Positions 46,108 through 57,280 of a DNA stretch of 64,000 bases are shown here, in pieces. The notes beneath the pieces are model-generated. The model saw only the letters and a program-made list of their open reading frames with translations. It did no database searches and was not told the origin of the DNA. The first letter of the stretch is position 1. Each line of letters begins with the position of its first letter. Source of the DNA: Glebionis coronaria (lineage: Eukaryota > Streptophyta > Magnoliopsida > Asterales > Asteraceae); assembly GCA_025667525.1 (NCBI GenBank), contig CM046878.1, positions 402,063,275 through 402,127,274 on the forward strand, given 5' to 3'. Both the position numbers and the translations under genes were made by a program.

Positions 46108-49100
46108 ATGGATTCTACTACAGAGTACAGTATGACAAACAACAACATCATGGTGGCGGGTAACAAAGAAAGACCATCAATGCTTGTGACTGGTCGATAT
46201 GATCAATGGCAATCTCGTTTTATATGATATCTTGACACAAGACCTAACAGTGATGCTTTAAGGAAATGTATTTTTGATGGACCCTATGTGTTTTCAAAGG
46301 TCAAAGTTCCTGCTGTACCCACACATGAACGTGCTGAACGTGATGAACAGAGATCTGACCTCACACTAGAGAACCGTGCTTGGTTTGATGCAGAGAAGGA
46401 ATCATTTACCTTATTCTAAGTGGCATTGGAGATGATATTTACTCCAAGGTTGATGCATGCCCTACTACTAAAGAAATGTGGACGGCTGTTAAAAGATTGC
46501 AACAAGGTGAATCACTCAACAAACAAGATGTGAAAACAAACCTGTTTTGGAACTTTGGCAAGTTTACTTCAAAGGATGGGGAATCAACTGACTCATATTA
46601 CTCCCACTTCTACAAAATGATGAATGACATGACACGAAACAACTTGCAAGTCTCCACCATGAAAGTCAATGTCCAATTTCAACAACAACTTCAACCAGAG
46701 TGGACACGGTTTGTCACTTTGGTAAAACAACAACAAAAGCTAGACGAAGTATCATATCACACACTCTTTGACATTTTGAAACAATTTCAGAATGAGGCAA
46801 ACGAACTTCGAGTTGAACAGGTAGCAAAGGTTGCAAATTCACTTGCTTTGATGTCTACCACTCAACATTACCTAGATTACCGCTCTCGCACTCCAAAGAC
46901 CTACTCTACTCAATAATCATCACCACGATCTTCCATTGTCTCTAAGTCACATGCTCCAACAAGATCACGAGGCAAAGAAGTTGCAAGAGCACCATCACCA
47001 CCACTTGAGTAATCATCCAAGGAAGACAGTGATGAAGAACAAGCTCAAATGGATAGGGAATTTAAGCAACAAATGGCTTTCATTATGAAGCAATACAAGA
47101 AAATCTACAAACCCACCAACAACAACATTACAACATCATCAAACACAAGGAACAACTATGCTCAGAGTCCCCCAAGGTATGACACACGCAGGCGTGCTGA
47201 GAGTCCTACAAGTTATGATCGACAAACCGCTAAGTATGATAATGAGAGGGTTGTTACTGTTGTTGGAAAAAGGGAAACCGTTGGTACTCAAGTTGTGCAA
47301 CAAAGTGGGATTTAGTGTTTTAACTGCAGAGGGTTTGGGCATATGGCTAAGGAATGCAGGTAGCCGAAAAGAGTTAAGGATTATGGTTATCATAAGGAAA
47401 AGATGTTGCTCTGCAAGAAGATGGAAGCTGGGATCAAGTTATCAGTTGAGGAAGGAGAAATGCTTGACGACACAGATGATGAACTCTCTGACCAAGAACT
47501 TGAGGCACATTATTCATACATGGCAAAGATTCATGAGGTCCTAAACGTTACTAAAGATGACAATGGTCCTATCTTTGATACTGAGCTAATTGATAGGGTA
47601 CAAAATGATGATGAATATAATGTGTTTGGTGATACACATGAGCATAGTGATCTATCAACAATAATTACCGACACATGTATGATAGAAAAGGTTGATAGCA
47701 ATACCACACCTGATTCATCAGACATGTGCAATAATGAGGTGGAGGATGATCAACATGCAAATGAGTATGATGATGAGGAGCGTATCGCACTTGCTAATTT
47801 AATAGCTACTTTACAAAAAGATGTCAATGAAACGAGAAAGAGTCAAAAGCAATTAAAGAAGGCAAACGCAACGCTCACTCAAAACTTTAAAGAAATCAAA
47901 ACCGCTCTAGCAAAATCAAGTGAGACTATAGATAGTTATAAAGATCAGATTCTTCAAAGAGACAAAGAGCTCGAAGGGTACAAAGGTCGTTTAATTAACG
48001 TTAAAAAGAACGATTTTGAAAATAAATACAACGAAGCTCTTGCTTTGTTAGCTAAAGAAAAACATCAATATAATGCTTTCTTAAGTGATGAACGTCAAAA
48101 AACGTACTTTGCAACAACTAAAGTCAACGAACTTGAACAGAGACTTTCTATGAATAGCACTGATTTTGCTAAAATTCTTGAGGAAAAGAAACAAGAGGTT
48201 GAAAAGTCAAAACAAGATTTCAAAATTAGACAACGCAAAGATACTGAAAAAGTAACAGAACTCGAAGAACAAGTCGATTTTTTGAAGAAAATTGTTTATA
48301 AAGCGAATCAATCTATTCAAACCATGAGAATGATAGCGCTACGGTCGCTTTTTAAGGGTAAAGCTAGTTTTGTAAGCCCTAAGTACCTCGAGCAAGCTCA
48401 AGCTGAGAACCCCCACTTATATCTTGATGAGTCTGAATGGACCAATCATGATTGGCTAGTAGTTAGGCTCGATAGTGATGAGACAACAATTTGGGAAGAG
48501 GCGAGTAGATCACCGGTCAATAAAGATTTTGTGAAACCATATAATTATGCTTATGAAAACATTCTTTATGGTCTTTTCACTCCAGAAAAAGCCGAAGTCT
48601 CGTGAGGAATTTTTTATTGAAATCAAACAAAGAAGAATTTAATGGAAGAAAACTTTTGCCACTAAGAAATCCAACGTTTCTAAATATATTAACTATTTGT
48701 CTCTTGATGCTTCTAAAAGCAAAAGTAGAAAAACACTTGGTATTCTTAAACATCACATTGATAATTTTATATCAATCATTGAAAGAGAATGGAAAAAACA
48801 TGAAAACGACAAATGGAAAAAAGAGATTTCTCAGAATATAACTATGCTTGTGAAAGAACTTTTAATACCGATTGCGAAAACCATAAAAGAAATATTTTTG
48901 AGTTTGAAAAATTAATTTGGTCTGAAATGTTTGATGATTTGAAATACGTTGAGTCTATTGAAAAAGAAATTGATGACCTTTAAACTAAAAATCAGAGTTT
49001 TCAAACGAATATGATCTACTCTTAGAAGAATGTCTCTCCAAATATATTTTGTGTGTTACTCTTAAATCTTGTGCTGATATAGATGAATATTCTGATGTTT

Positions 49101-50456
49101 CATGCAAATATCTTGATAAGACCAAAGAGTGTGAACGTCTTGAAACTGAGCTCTCAAAACACAAAGAAAATGTTGATAAAAAGGCTTTTGCATTACTTCA
49201 ATACCGAACTGATTTCCTTAAAAAACATTGTCATTCTCTTGAATTTGCTTTGCAAAAAGACATCGGAAGTTTTCCACATGATAATAACTTACAAGAAAAA
49301 CTTTCAAAATCATTTTGAGAAATGAATGAAAAAAAGTATGGAAATTACAGATTTGAAAGCTCAATTACAAGACAGGGACATAGCGATAGCAGAGTTGAAG
49401 AAACTCGTTGCTAAGATGGGTGGGAAAGTTATGGAACCTAGCGTTCTGAAACCCGTTGTTAGACAACCCAATTCATATAAAGTGACTAAACCCTCTGTCT
49501 TGGGAAAACCATCTATTTCTCAAATTCGTCATGTGCAAATATGGGATTGCCCCCCCAAGACGGATGGGAAGGATAGGTGACCACAGATTAATCCAAAAAT
49601 AGATACTCGAACACAAATCATTAAGAGCACAAATGTGATCAAAACAGGGATGTATAGATTGGCCACTAAACCTACACACAACAAAGAAAGTCAATCATCG
49701 CAGACTTCTAGAAAGACTAACAGACGTGTGTCTTTTACTACAAGAGTAGTCCCCACTGCTAGAGTTAGCCGACCTCAGCTTAAGAGCACTCGAATGAATG
49801 AAAAGGTTTGGCAAAAAAAGAGTCAAGGGAAGATGAAGAAAGTAGAAGACCACCCTAGGAATTTGAATGTTTCTAAGAATAAAACGTCTGTAATCGCATG
49901 TAATGACGATTTGAATGATTCGCTTTTGAATGATATTAATGTTAAGTTTGTTTGTGTGAAATGTGGAAAATGTACTAATGATAATCATGCTATGTGTGTT
50001 TCGAGTAATGTCAAAAGCGTAGATGATAGAAATAAGAAACAAATTGAGATGCCCATTAGTGCTAGTAAACCCAAAAGCAAAGTGAACCATTCTGGTGCAA
50101 CCCCCCCTAAGAAAAGTATTGCATCAGACTCCATTCCTAAGAACCCTAGAAGCAGAATTAAGGAATTATATGAGTCTGCTTGCAAGTCTTGGAAATTATG
50201 GTTTCCTAATCAATGTCCTCTAGGATATAAATGGGTGCCTAAGGTTAGGAACGAAAACGTGACAACGAGCGTTAGTGTGCCTTTAAGTGTTGAAACTAGG
50301 GAAACTAATGATTCGGAAATCACAACTAACATGGAATCCAATTTAGCAAATGCTCCATCGTGTTCTAATTCTTCAACAGATGATCGAAATAATTTTCTTC
50401 ATAATGGACTCCGGGTGCACAAAGCACATGACGGGGAATCTCAAGCTTCTAATTAA
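46108..50456 (+). pseudogene. gag: Long gag of copia C with coiled-coil extension
   Basis: ATG 46108 starts MDSTTEYSMTNNNIMVAGNK, then PSMLVTGRYDQWQSRF and an in-frame TGA. After a frameshift near 46410 the copia capsid region continues (MWTAVKRLQQGESLNKQDVK, SYYSHFYKMMNDMTRN, FVTLVKQQQKLDEVSYHTLF). Further stops lie at 46914, 47010, 47313 and 47361. A zinc knuckle CFNCRGFGHMAKEC lies at 47316-47357. A long acidic and coiled-coil part follows (47403-48605: DDTDDELSDQELEAHY, then heptad-rich KDQILQRDKELEGYK and VNELEQRL). Frameshifted pieces at 48697-48915 and 49049-49318 and an open part at 49326-50456 complete it. That last part has a Cys-rich motif, CVKCGKCTNDNHAMC, and ends WKLWFPNQCPLGYKWVPK. 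The coiled-coil extension has no known enzyme activity. Confidence 0.85.
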
Positions 50457-50704
50457 CTTCGTGGAGAAGTTCCTTGGTACGGTCCGATTTGAAAATGATC
50501 AATTTGCACCGATCCTAGGATACGGAGATTTGGTTCAGGGAAATATCACAATCAAAAGGGTATACTACGTCGAAGGGCTCAATCACAATCTTTTCTCGGT
50601 TGGTCAATTCTGTATGCAGACTTGGAGGTTGGTTTTCGAAAGAAGACATGTTTTGTTCGTGATTATGATGGGAATGATTTAATCACCGGTTCACGGGGTA
50701 CAGA
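50350..50704 (+). pseudogene. pol: Copia protease region of C, cut by the solo LTR
   Basis: IMDSGCTKHMTGNLKLLINF carries the aspartic protease D-S-G (Asp codon 50407). FEN(D)QFAPILGYGDL, then ITIKRVYYVEGLNHNLFSVG follow, typical of copia protease. It overlaps the end of gag in the +1 frame over about 107 bases. A frameshift near 50612 precedes a run that reads toward GSRGTD, where the solo LTR enters at 50705. The protein resumes beyond it with TDLYIIS. Confidence 0.85.
50700..50704. repeat. Target-site duplication of solo LTR, left copy
   Basis: ACAGA; the right copy at 53572-53576 is ACTGA, one mismatch. Both fit the interrupted GTD codons of copia pol. Confidence 0.8.
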
Positions 50705-50852
50705 TGTAAAACCCGCATAAAAATCCTTAGAACATTACGTACAAGAAATTTTTATAAGTTTAAACTTCATGATTATTTAATAATACGATACGCGATACGA
50801 ATATTTAACACGACTACTACGTATATTATTCTAGTACAACAAATAAATACGT

Positions 50853-50853
50853 A

Positions 50854-50886
<33 letters not shown>
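50853..50886. repeat. (ATT)n microsatellite
   Basis: About eleven uninterrupted ATT triplets within the solo LTR. Confidence 0.9.
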
Positions 50887-50887
<1 letters not shown>

Positions 50888-51556
50888 ATACGACCTGAAT
50901 TTACGGATAATAAGTAAAACCACAAAATAATAATTCACGTCATTTAATTCACGTCACACGAATAATAATACGATTATTTTACGTATATTAAATTAAACAC
51001 GATAAGTCATTACATATGTAATAATTACATTTAGCACATATTAAAGTAACTACGGAAATTCACGACACATTTAAACACAAATACGCGTAACTTCGTCAAG
51101 TCGCGAAATAAATAAAAATGTATAAGGGGTGTTATGTTTTGGACCTATAGACAAGGGGCCAAGATGGGCCAAAGCCCATAAAACTCCCAAACCGACTAGG
51201 AAAAAAGAAAAGAACGGAAGAAGTATGTTTTATATATTTAGACACGCAAATTCAATCTAACCCTAAAACAATTACTCGATCCTTCCTTTTATTTTTTTTC
51301 TTGCCGTCGCTGTTCATCCCAAGAAAACAAAGAGGAAAAGAAAACCAACGTTAAGTGGTAATCAAGGATCCAAGGTTTGTGTCGTGTGTGTTTTGTCCAA
51401 ACCCTGAACGCATCTAGGTATTTTTTTTCAATCTTTTGTTTCTTTTAATTAGTTACTTATTAATCAAGAAACCATGAACATTATATTAACATTATAAAAA
51501 CGTGGGTTTATCAAGATTAAGGGTGATGTTTGTTGTTTTTCAGCCTACACGCAAAT

Positions 51557-51695
51557 CGAGACCAGTCTATGGTCTCGGTAGGGGGTTTAATGCCACCAAC
51601 AAGGGTGTTTTAGGCCAATCAGTGGCAACCCTAAATCCCCAAACAGGGGAAATTCGTTTATTAGCAGTGGGAACCGAGACCCATTAGGTCTCGGT
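51557..51695 (+). other. Two GC-rich hairpins in the solo LTR
   Basis: 51557-51577: 8-bp perfect stem CGAGACCA, loop GTCTA. 51673-51695: 9-bp perfect stem ACCGAGACC, loop CATTA. They occupy the place of the B hairpins at 19039-19160 but differ in sequence, keeping the CTCGG(T) core. Confidence 0.85.
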
Positions 51696-52771
51696 GGTTA
51701 ATTATACACAGGCGGCAGGGGGGATAGATTACTAGATAACAGTGGGTAGAGTGAACGAACAATAGGAAAAAATGATCCAATGGGTAAAATAAACAGGCAA
51801 CAGGTGTTTATGTTAAAGCAGGGGGTAGTTAAAACAAACAGCAGGAACAAGTGGGGTTTGGGTAGTATCTTGGACAACACAGCATATTAAGATATTGGAC
51901 ATAACTAAGGAATAAGTTGGCCAAAACTAAAAAGGGATATATGGGACAACACTGTTTTTAAGTAGTTGTGCTAGTTGTTTTGTTTAAAGTGCGACCAAGA
52001 CATGAGCGTCTCGGTAGGCTCGGGTACACACGTATATGTTTGGAATCAAGTTAATCTAATTATTAATTGTATGTTATAATTAAATTAGTTATGCAACTTA
52101 GATTATATTTTATTAACGAAATTGATCTAAGTATTTGTTTGCGTAATTAAATTAATATCTAGACTTAATTTAGTTACGTAATTATCAAGTTTAAGAAATG
52201 TTTTATCAACTTAGTTTTATTTTATTATTAATTAATAATCCCAAGTATAAACCATGCATTTTATTAGTAACTAATAATTATTTATTTTAGCATAAGTATT
52301 TATTAAGAAAACTTTACTACATGAACATGAATTATATATTTTATGCTTATTAACATGTAAGAGTACGAACTACACTTATCGGAATATACGATTTAACTAG
52401 AAGCTGTAAAATAAGTCACGAACATTAAGGCAATACAAGAACAAGTTAAGTTAACGTCAAGTAATTAATAGTTATTATGTATAAGTTAACGAATCGACTC
52501 ATACACGTCCCTCTTTATTATGTAGCATTAATGGAGTATGATCTTCTTCACGTTTTCATCTTCTACGTTCTTCTTCGTTTGCAGTACTGGACGTGAGGTA
52601 CGGATATTCCGTCCTTCAGTATGGACAACTTTTCTCTCTTTCATGTTAATAGGTTTTCCCCATTTATTATGCCATCTGTTTTCCCTGTAGTTATGTGTCG
52701 TAGAAACTTCAGAATATTTTATGTTTATTTTAATTGCCTAAGCTATATACAAGCATGCCATGTTTCACCTA

Positions 52772-52817
52772 GTTACGGAGGTACCGTAACCATAACACCG
52801 GAGGCACCGGTGTTATG
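52772..52817 (+). other. Paired hairpins with AGGTA and AGGCA loops in the solo LTR
   Basis: 52772-52790: 7-bp perfect stem GTTACGG, loop AGGTA. 52791-52817: 11-bp perfect stem CATAACACCGG, loop AGGCA. They abut without a gap. Relative to B, a T-A pair has become C-G in both stems, while loops and register are kept. Confidence 0.9.
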
Positions 52818-53571
52818 ACTCTTCTGCGGTGAGAGTGATTGCTCGCAACGTCCGTTTACAAGTTTGGCCTTTATTATTATTATCATGTGGGGCGAATGGG
52901 TGCATCCTAGTTTACAAGTTTACAAGAATTTCATGGTGAATGTGTGTGTGCCTTGCATCCTTCACAAGGAGCTGATCCCTCCTACCCAGACTATTATAAT
53001 TAGAGGCAGCCCCTCTAATTGCATGACGAGGTCACCCCTCCATGTATTCATGCACGTTGATATATTTCATGACCTATATGAGCTCTTTGGTATTTAAATT
53101 ACAGTTTCATGATTAAACAGCAGACTTTCAGTATTAACATGAACATGAAACCTTTTCAGAATAAACCAGTTTATTACATGTCACCAAGTTTCCCAGGACT
53201 TACATTATTCTGCTGCATTTTCATTATTACGCTTTCATTTCAGCCTTCACTTATGTTATGCTATTCCATGTTATTATTATATCCGCGCACTGAGCGTCTC
53301 GCTCAGCCGTTTTCTCTTTTCATGTCCCCAAATGGTAGGTACACAAGGTCAGGAGCATAGGAAAGGTTATGCATAGGATGGGAGCTATATTACGTTTCTA
53401 TTTCATTTGCATTACTTTTACTTTATGCTTGTTTATGAGTTTATTTTGGGGACCGATGTTTAATTCCGGTTATCCCTATGGTCATGTAATGTTTTAGGAC
53501 ATTTACCTCATGCTTTGATATTACGCCATGATTATCCTGTAATGGTCCATTTATCCAAATGGGGTGTTACA

Positions 53572-53932
53572 ACTGATCTTTACATAATTTCACTTCAAGA
53601 CACAACTTCCACAACTCCAATTTATTTCATGGCTAAAGCTTCGACGACTCAAGCATGGTTATGGAATCAACGTCTATCTCATCTCAACTTTGATACCATC
53701 AACTTGCTTTCAAAGAAAGATATTGTAAGAGGCCTTCCAAGCTTGAAATTCATCAAAGATCATCTTTGTTCTTCTTGTGCGCCTTTTAAAGCTAAACGAA
53801 GTAGTTCCAAGACAAAGACTACACCAAGATCTAAAGGACGGTTAGATCTTCTTCATATGGATTTGTGTGGTCCCATGCATGTTCAAAGTATCAATGGGAA
53901 GAAATACATTTTGGTAAATGTCGATGACTACT
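53572..53932 (+). pseudogene. pol: Copia integrase N-terminus of C, cut by element T
   Basis: In one open frame after the solo LTR: TDLYIISLQDTTSTTPIYFM, then the pre-integrase zinc finger (WNQRLSHLNFDTINLLSKKD ... HLCSSCAPFKAK; H-H-C-C pattern) and the start of the catalytic core, RLDLLHMDLCGPMHVQSING with the first catalytic Asp (codon 53860-53862). It ends KKYILVNVDDY at the insertion of T. The remainder of integrase, RT and RNase H must lie right of the window. Confidence 0.9.
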
Positions 53933-54512
53933 TGATGACGTATAGTCCCCAGCCGGGTCATGAACCCGGCCCACGGGTACTACCCATATCCGGCCCATCA
54001 CAGATGGGTGGGAATAATGTCATTTGAGCTTATGGGCTTGGATGAACAGTAACCACACACATGTGTGCGACCCACGGCCCGGCATGACCGGTACAGGGTT
54101 AGACAGAATCATATTCTATCTATGAATAGGATTCACCCCATAGGAGAGGATATTCACTCACCATGATTAGAAGATAACGATCAATCTAATTCCGGTGCTT
54201 ATCCTTTCCTTGGGGCCGAAGCATCAGTGAAAGCCCATTAGGGTTCCACTGCCTATAAAAGGAACCCCCAAGGGTTCCACAAAGGTATTACGTTCTATAC
54301 TCTCAACTCACTCGACTCCTATAAACCCTAAACCGATACTTACTCTCACGCCGAAGTCTAATCGTGGGAAACATTCCCACGGTAAGTCTAACGCGTGCTG
54401 TTTAGTGTGTAGGATCCCAACCATACAATTCACTTGGTGCAGGAGCCGGAGCCCAGCCAACCCGAATTAAGCCTATTTCGGGTCTAGCAAGGATCATCCA
54501 ACTTTTGCATCA
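53933..54512 (+). repeat. 5' LTR of Tat element T (580 bp)
   Basis: TGATGACG...TTTGCATCA, with perfect TGATG/CATCA inverted ends. Hairpins: 53952-53970 (stem GCCGGGT, loop CATGA), 54261-54278 (stem GGAACCC, right after the TATA box), and 54363-54381 (8-bp stem CGTGGGAA, loop ACA). A consensus splice-donor-like sequence GGTAAGTCT follows the last one. Confidence 0.88.
54254..54260 (+). promoter_or_regulatory. TATA box of Tat element T
   Basis: TATAAAA, with the 7-bp hairpin GGAACCC starting at the next base. Confidence 0.7.
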
Positions 54513-54518
54513 ACAAGT

Positions 54519-54535
54519 TGGCGCCATCCGTGGGA
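54519..54535 (+). promoter_or_regulatory. Primer binding site of Tat element T
   Basis: TGGCGCCATCCGTGGGA, six bases after the LTR end. The TTGGCGCC(A/G)TC(C/T)GTGGGA pattern is usual in Tat-type plant elements. Confidence 0.8.
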
Positions 54536-54578
54536 CCCATTACACTAAGCTAGAGCAAAATCTCATCTTGAACTCTCA

Positions 54579-56560
54579 ATGACGAAGGGGCATCCGCAAG
54601 CTAATCTCAGGAACATAAATCCTGGAAATCGGAAGTCCCAAGGGGAAGGGATACTCGTCCCCAATCAATCCCCTAGCCGTCCAACGGGCGGACAAAACAA
54701 CCACAGTGGTTTTCAGTCTATGGGAGTGACGAGCACGATCTCTACGACTCCTCCAGCTACTTCGACCCTGGACAACCCTGACCCAGGGAGCGCGCCCAAT
54801 CCCCCTAACAAGGAGCCGCGCAGACCGTCGATTAAGGAAGAAGCAGAAGTCTAACCACTCAGCGAGGAAGATCTCACTCGGGTTCTCACGCAGAACTTTG
54901 ATAGGATCATCCCAGGGATTGCATCAAGGTTGAATCTAGGAAGGAACCTCCAATCTAGACTCAACTTTGGCAATGCAGGACCAAGCACCTCTTTCCAAAA
55001 TCAGAGGAAAAGAAAGACCCGGCCTCAGGAGCAGAGCCTTTTCGAGGAAACTCCCCAACCTAGGAATGTGTTTGAGCGCATAGGAGATCGCCTCATGCAG
55101 GAGCTAACGTAGTCTCGGGAAAGGGGAGAGAAGTCCGACGGTTCACCTGAGCAACCAGATCTGGAACTGACCAGAGCCACTCGCCGCACAAGTGTGTGGG
55201 ACAGGATGAACACCGGAAAGAAGGCTCATGGCTCTTCTCAAAAGAGCGGTCCTCACCCAAGAGATGGGCACCACCCCCCTCTCCAGATCCATCAAGAGAG
55301 GACTCGGATGACCATCCGCCCAAGCGTCGCCGACCTAGGCATACCCCTCCACCACCACCAAACAATGATGAGTATTATGGTTGCCCCTATTATCGAGAGG
55401 CAGAAGCGGAGGATCTTTCCCGCCCGTGGTGTGACCCGTGGGAAGACCCTAGGCTCACCCGTCCATGGGCGGATCCCAGGGAAGATCCTTTTACTCTCCG
55501 TATACGGAACTACTCCGAGGACACAAAACGTCGCATGCCGGCGTGTGTCAAGACCTATGATGGAACTGGTGATCCGGATGATCACCTCAAAATATTTGAT
55601 ACTCAGGCTAAAATTGAGCGATGGCCCATGCCTATATGGTGCCAAATGTTCAATTCAACCTTGATCGGCAATGCCCGTGATTGGTTTGAGGGACTCCCTC
55701 CACGAAGCATTGATAGCTTCATGGAACTACGCACCGCGTTCAAGAATAATTATACTCAGCGGAAGAAGTATAATAGGGATCCGGTCTCATTGGCAACTGT
55801 CAAGCAACGACCGGGGGAGTCTACAGAAGCCTTCACTGAACGCTTCAACGACGAGTGCACACGCACAAAGACAATGCCGGAACTCCTGAAAATCTCCGAC
55901 TACATGCACGCCATAACAGATAGGGAATTAATCAGGCGTCTCAATGACAAGCGTCCGGAGAAGTATGATGATCTCATGGAAAGGGTCAGAAACTTCATAG
56001 AGGGAGAAACAGCGGTTGCCGCGGCTTACCCTTCAAAAGGAAACGGCTACCGATCAAACGACCAGTCCAGGAGACAGTCGGGCGGTCAAAGCAATCAGAA
56101 CAATAGTAGGGGCTCAGACTACAAGAGCCAAAACAAAGGAGGACGGCCAGACGATAAGTTTACCCCCCTAAAGATGTCTTACCGGGAGATCTTGCTTACG
56201 GAAGGGGCATATTTTCCGAGGCCTCCCCCAATGACAACTCCGTCGGACCGTCGTTAAGGAAATCGTTTCTGCGAGTTCCATAATGACAAGGGCCATGGCA
56301 CGGAGGAGTGTATCCAGCTCAAGAAGCACATTGAGTCACTGATCAAATCAGGTAAACTCAAGCATTTGGTTAAGGATTGGAAGGATGGAAAGGACAACAA
56401 GAAGTATGACAAGAAGGATCCCCAAAAGGACAAACCTTCGACCATATACATGATCCAATCCAGACAACGCCGCACGAGGCAGAAAATTGGCCAAAAATTT
56501 TCACGCGGCAGGGAAATATCATTCCCTCCCATCACAGCAAGCGATGTGATTGATGCGCCT
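54579..56560 (+). pseudogene. gag: Gag of Tat element T
   Basis: ATG 54579 starts MTKGHPQANLRNINPGNRKS, a Pro/Ser/Asn-rich N-terminus. In-frame stops are at 54852 and 55110. A frameshift between about 55200 and 55290 leads to SPDPSREDSDDHPPKRRRPR and the capsid region: FTLRIRNYSEDTKRRMPACV, YDGTGDPDDHLKIFDTQA, WCQMFNSTLIGNARDWFEGL, FMELRTAFKNNYTQRKKYNR, VKQRPGESTEAFTERFNDEC, LIRRLNDKRPEKYDDLMERV. After a TAA at 56255 comes the zinc-knuckle-like FCEFHNDKGHGTEECIQLKK (56267-56326) and SGKLKHLVKDWKDG. This is the gag type of Tat/Retand elements. Inactive. Confidence 0.9.
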
Positions 56561-57280
56561 CTCACTATTGAGATAAGCATTGGAACACACAATGTTCGTC
56601 GCATGTATGTGGATGGAGGGTCATCAGCAGAAGTACTGTACGAACACTGTTTTGTGCAGTTACGGCCAGAAATATGAAGCCAATTGGTACCGGCCACGGC
56701 GCCGCTCACTGGTTTTAGTGGAGACACCATCTGGCCGATAGGGAAACTGCGTCTGCTTGTAACCATTGGGAATGAGGAACACTCCACTACTGCGTAGATG
56801 AACTTCATGGTAATACACTCACATTCTCCGTACAATGGGATCATAGGCAGACCAGGTATTCTGGCTATACGGGCGATACCTTCCACGGCACACGGAATGA
56901 TGAAGTTCCCTGTAGAGGGAGGAATCGTCACCATTTACAACACAATCGTGCCAACATCCGAGTGTCATTCCGTGACAACACTGGCTCCACCTGTTCCACC
57001 CAAGGATGGATCACCACCTCCCAATTGGAGGGTGGCAATCCATCCTGACTATCCGGAAGAGGAGGTATCCATAGGGGGAACGCTCTCGGATAGCAGCAAA
57101 AGCGCCACGTGTTCTCTTTTAAATGCAAATCTAGACATATTCGCATGGGAGCCAAAGCATATGACAGGCGTACCACGCGCGATAGCAGAACATAAGCTCC
57201 AAATCCGCCAGGGGTACCAACCCGTCAAGCAAAAGAAGCGCGGCCAGGCACCTGAACGCAGCCAAGTGATACTGGATTAA
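56561..57280 (+). pseudogene. pol: Aspartic protease region of Tat element T
   Basis: Same frame as the end of gag. RRMYVDGGSSAEVLYEHCFV holds the active-site D-G-G-S (Asp codon 56612) characteristic of this lineage, where D-(S/T)-G is usual elsewhere. Stops at 56675 and 56795 follow. Then MNFMVIHSHSPYNGIIGRPG and STAHGMMKFPVEGGIVTI, the conserved C-terminal part. After a linker it reaches the sequence EHKLQIRQGYQPVKQKKR, the usual lead into RT. A TAA closes the frame at 57278. Confidence 0.88.

Larger units (their letters stand above)
50705..53571 (+). repeat. Solo Tekay-type LTR (2867 bp) inside copia C
   Basis: TGTAAAACCCGCAT...GGGGTGTTACA, related to but distinct from the B LTR. No internal region is attached, and copia reading resumes directly after it, so the element was lost by LTR-LTR recombination. 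A TATA-like TTATATATTTA lies near 51227. It has hairpins at 51557-51577, 51673-51695, 52772-52817, 52998-53020 and 53292-53308, in the same order as in B. TAGGTACACAAGG at 53336 matches the CAGGT motif of other LTRs. Confidence 0.9.
44540..53932 (+). mobile_element. SIRE/Maximus-like copia element C, 5' two-thirds
   Basis: LTR, primer site, repeat-rich leader, very long gag with coiled coils, protease and the start of integrase. A solo LTR (50705-53571) interrupts it between protease and integrase, and element T interrupts integrase at 53933; the rest lies beyond the window. The gag layout (copia capsid, zinc knuckle, long coiled coil, then a Cys-rich motif) is typical of elements I know from Asteraceae. 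The upstream neighbour at 16992-17391 is an LTR of the same family in the opposite orientation. Confidence 0.85.
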
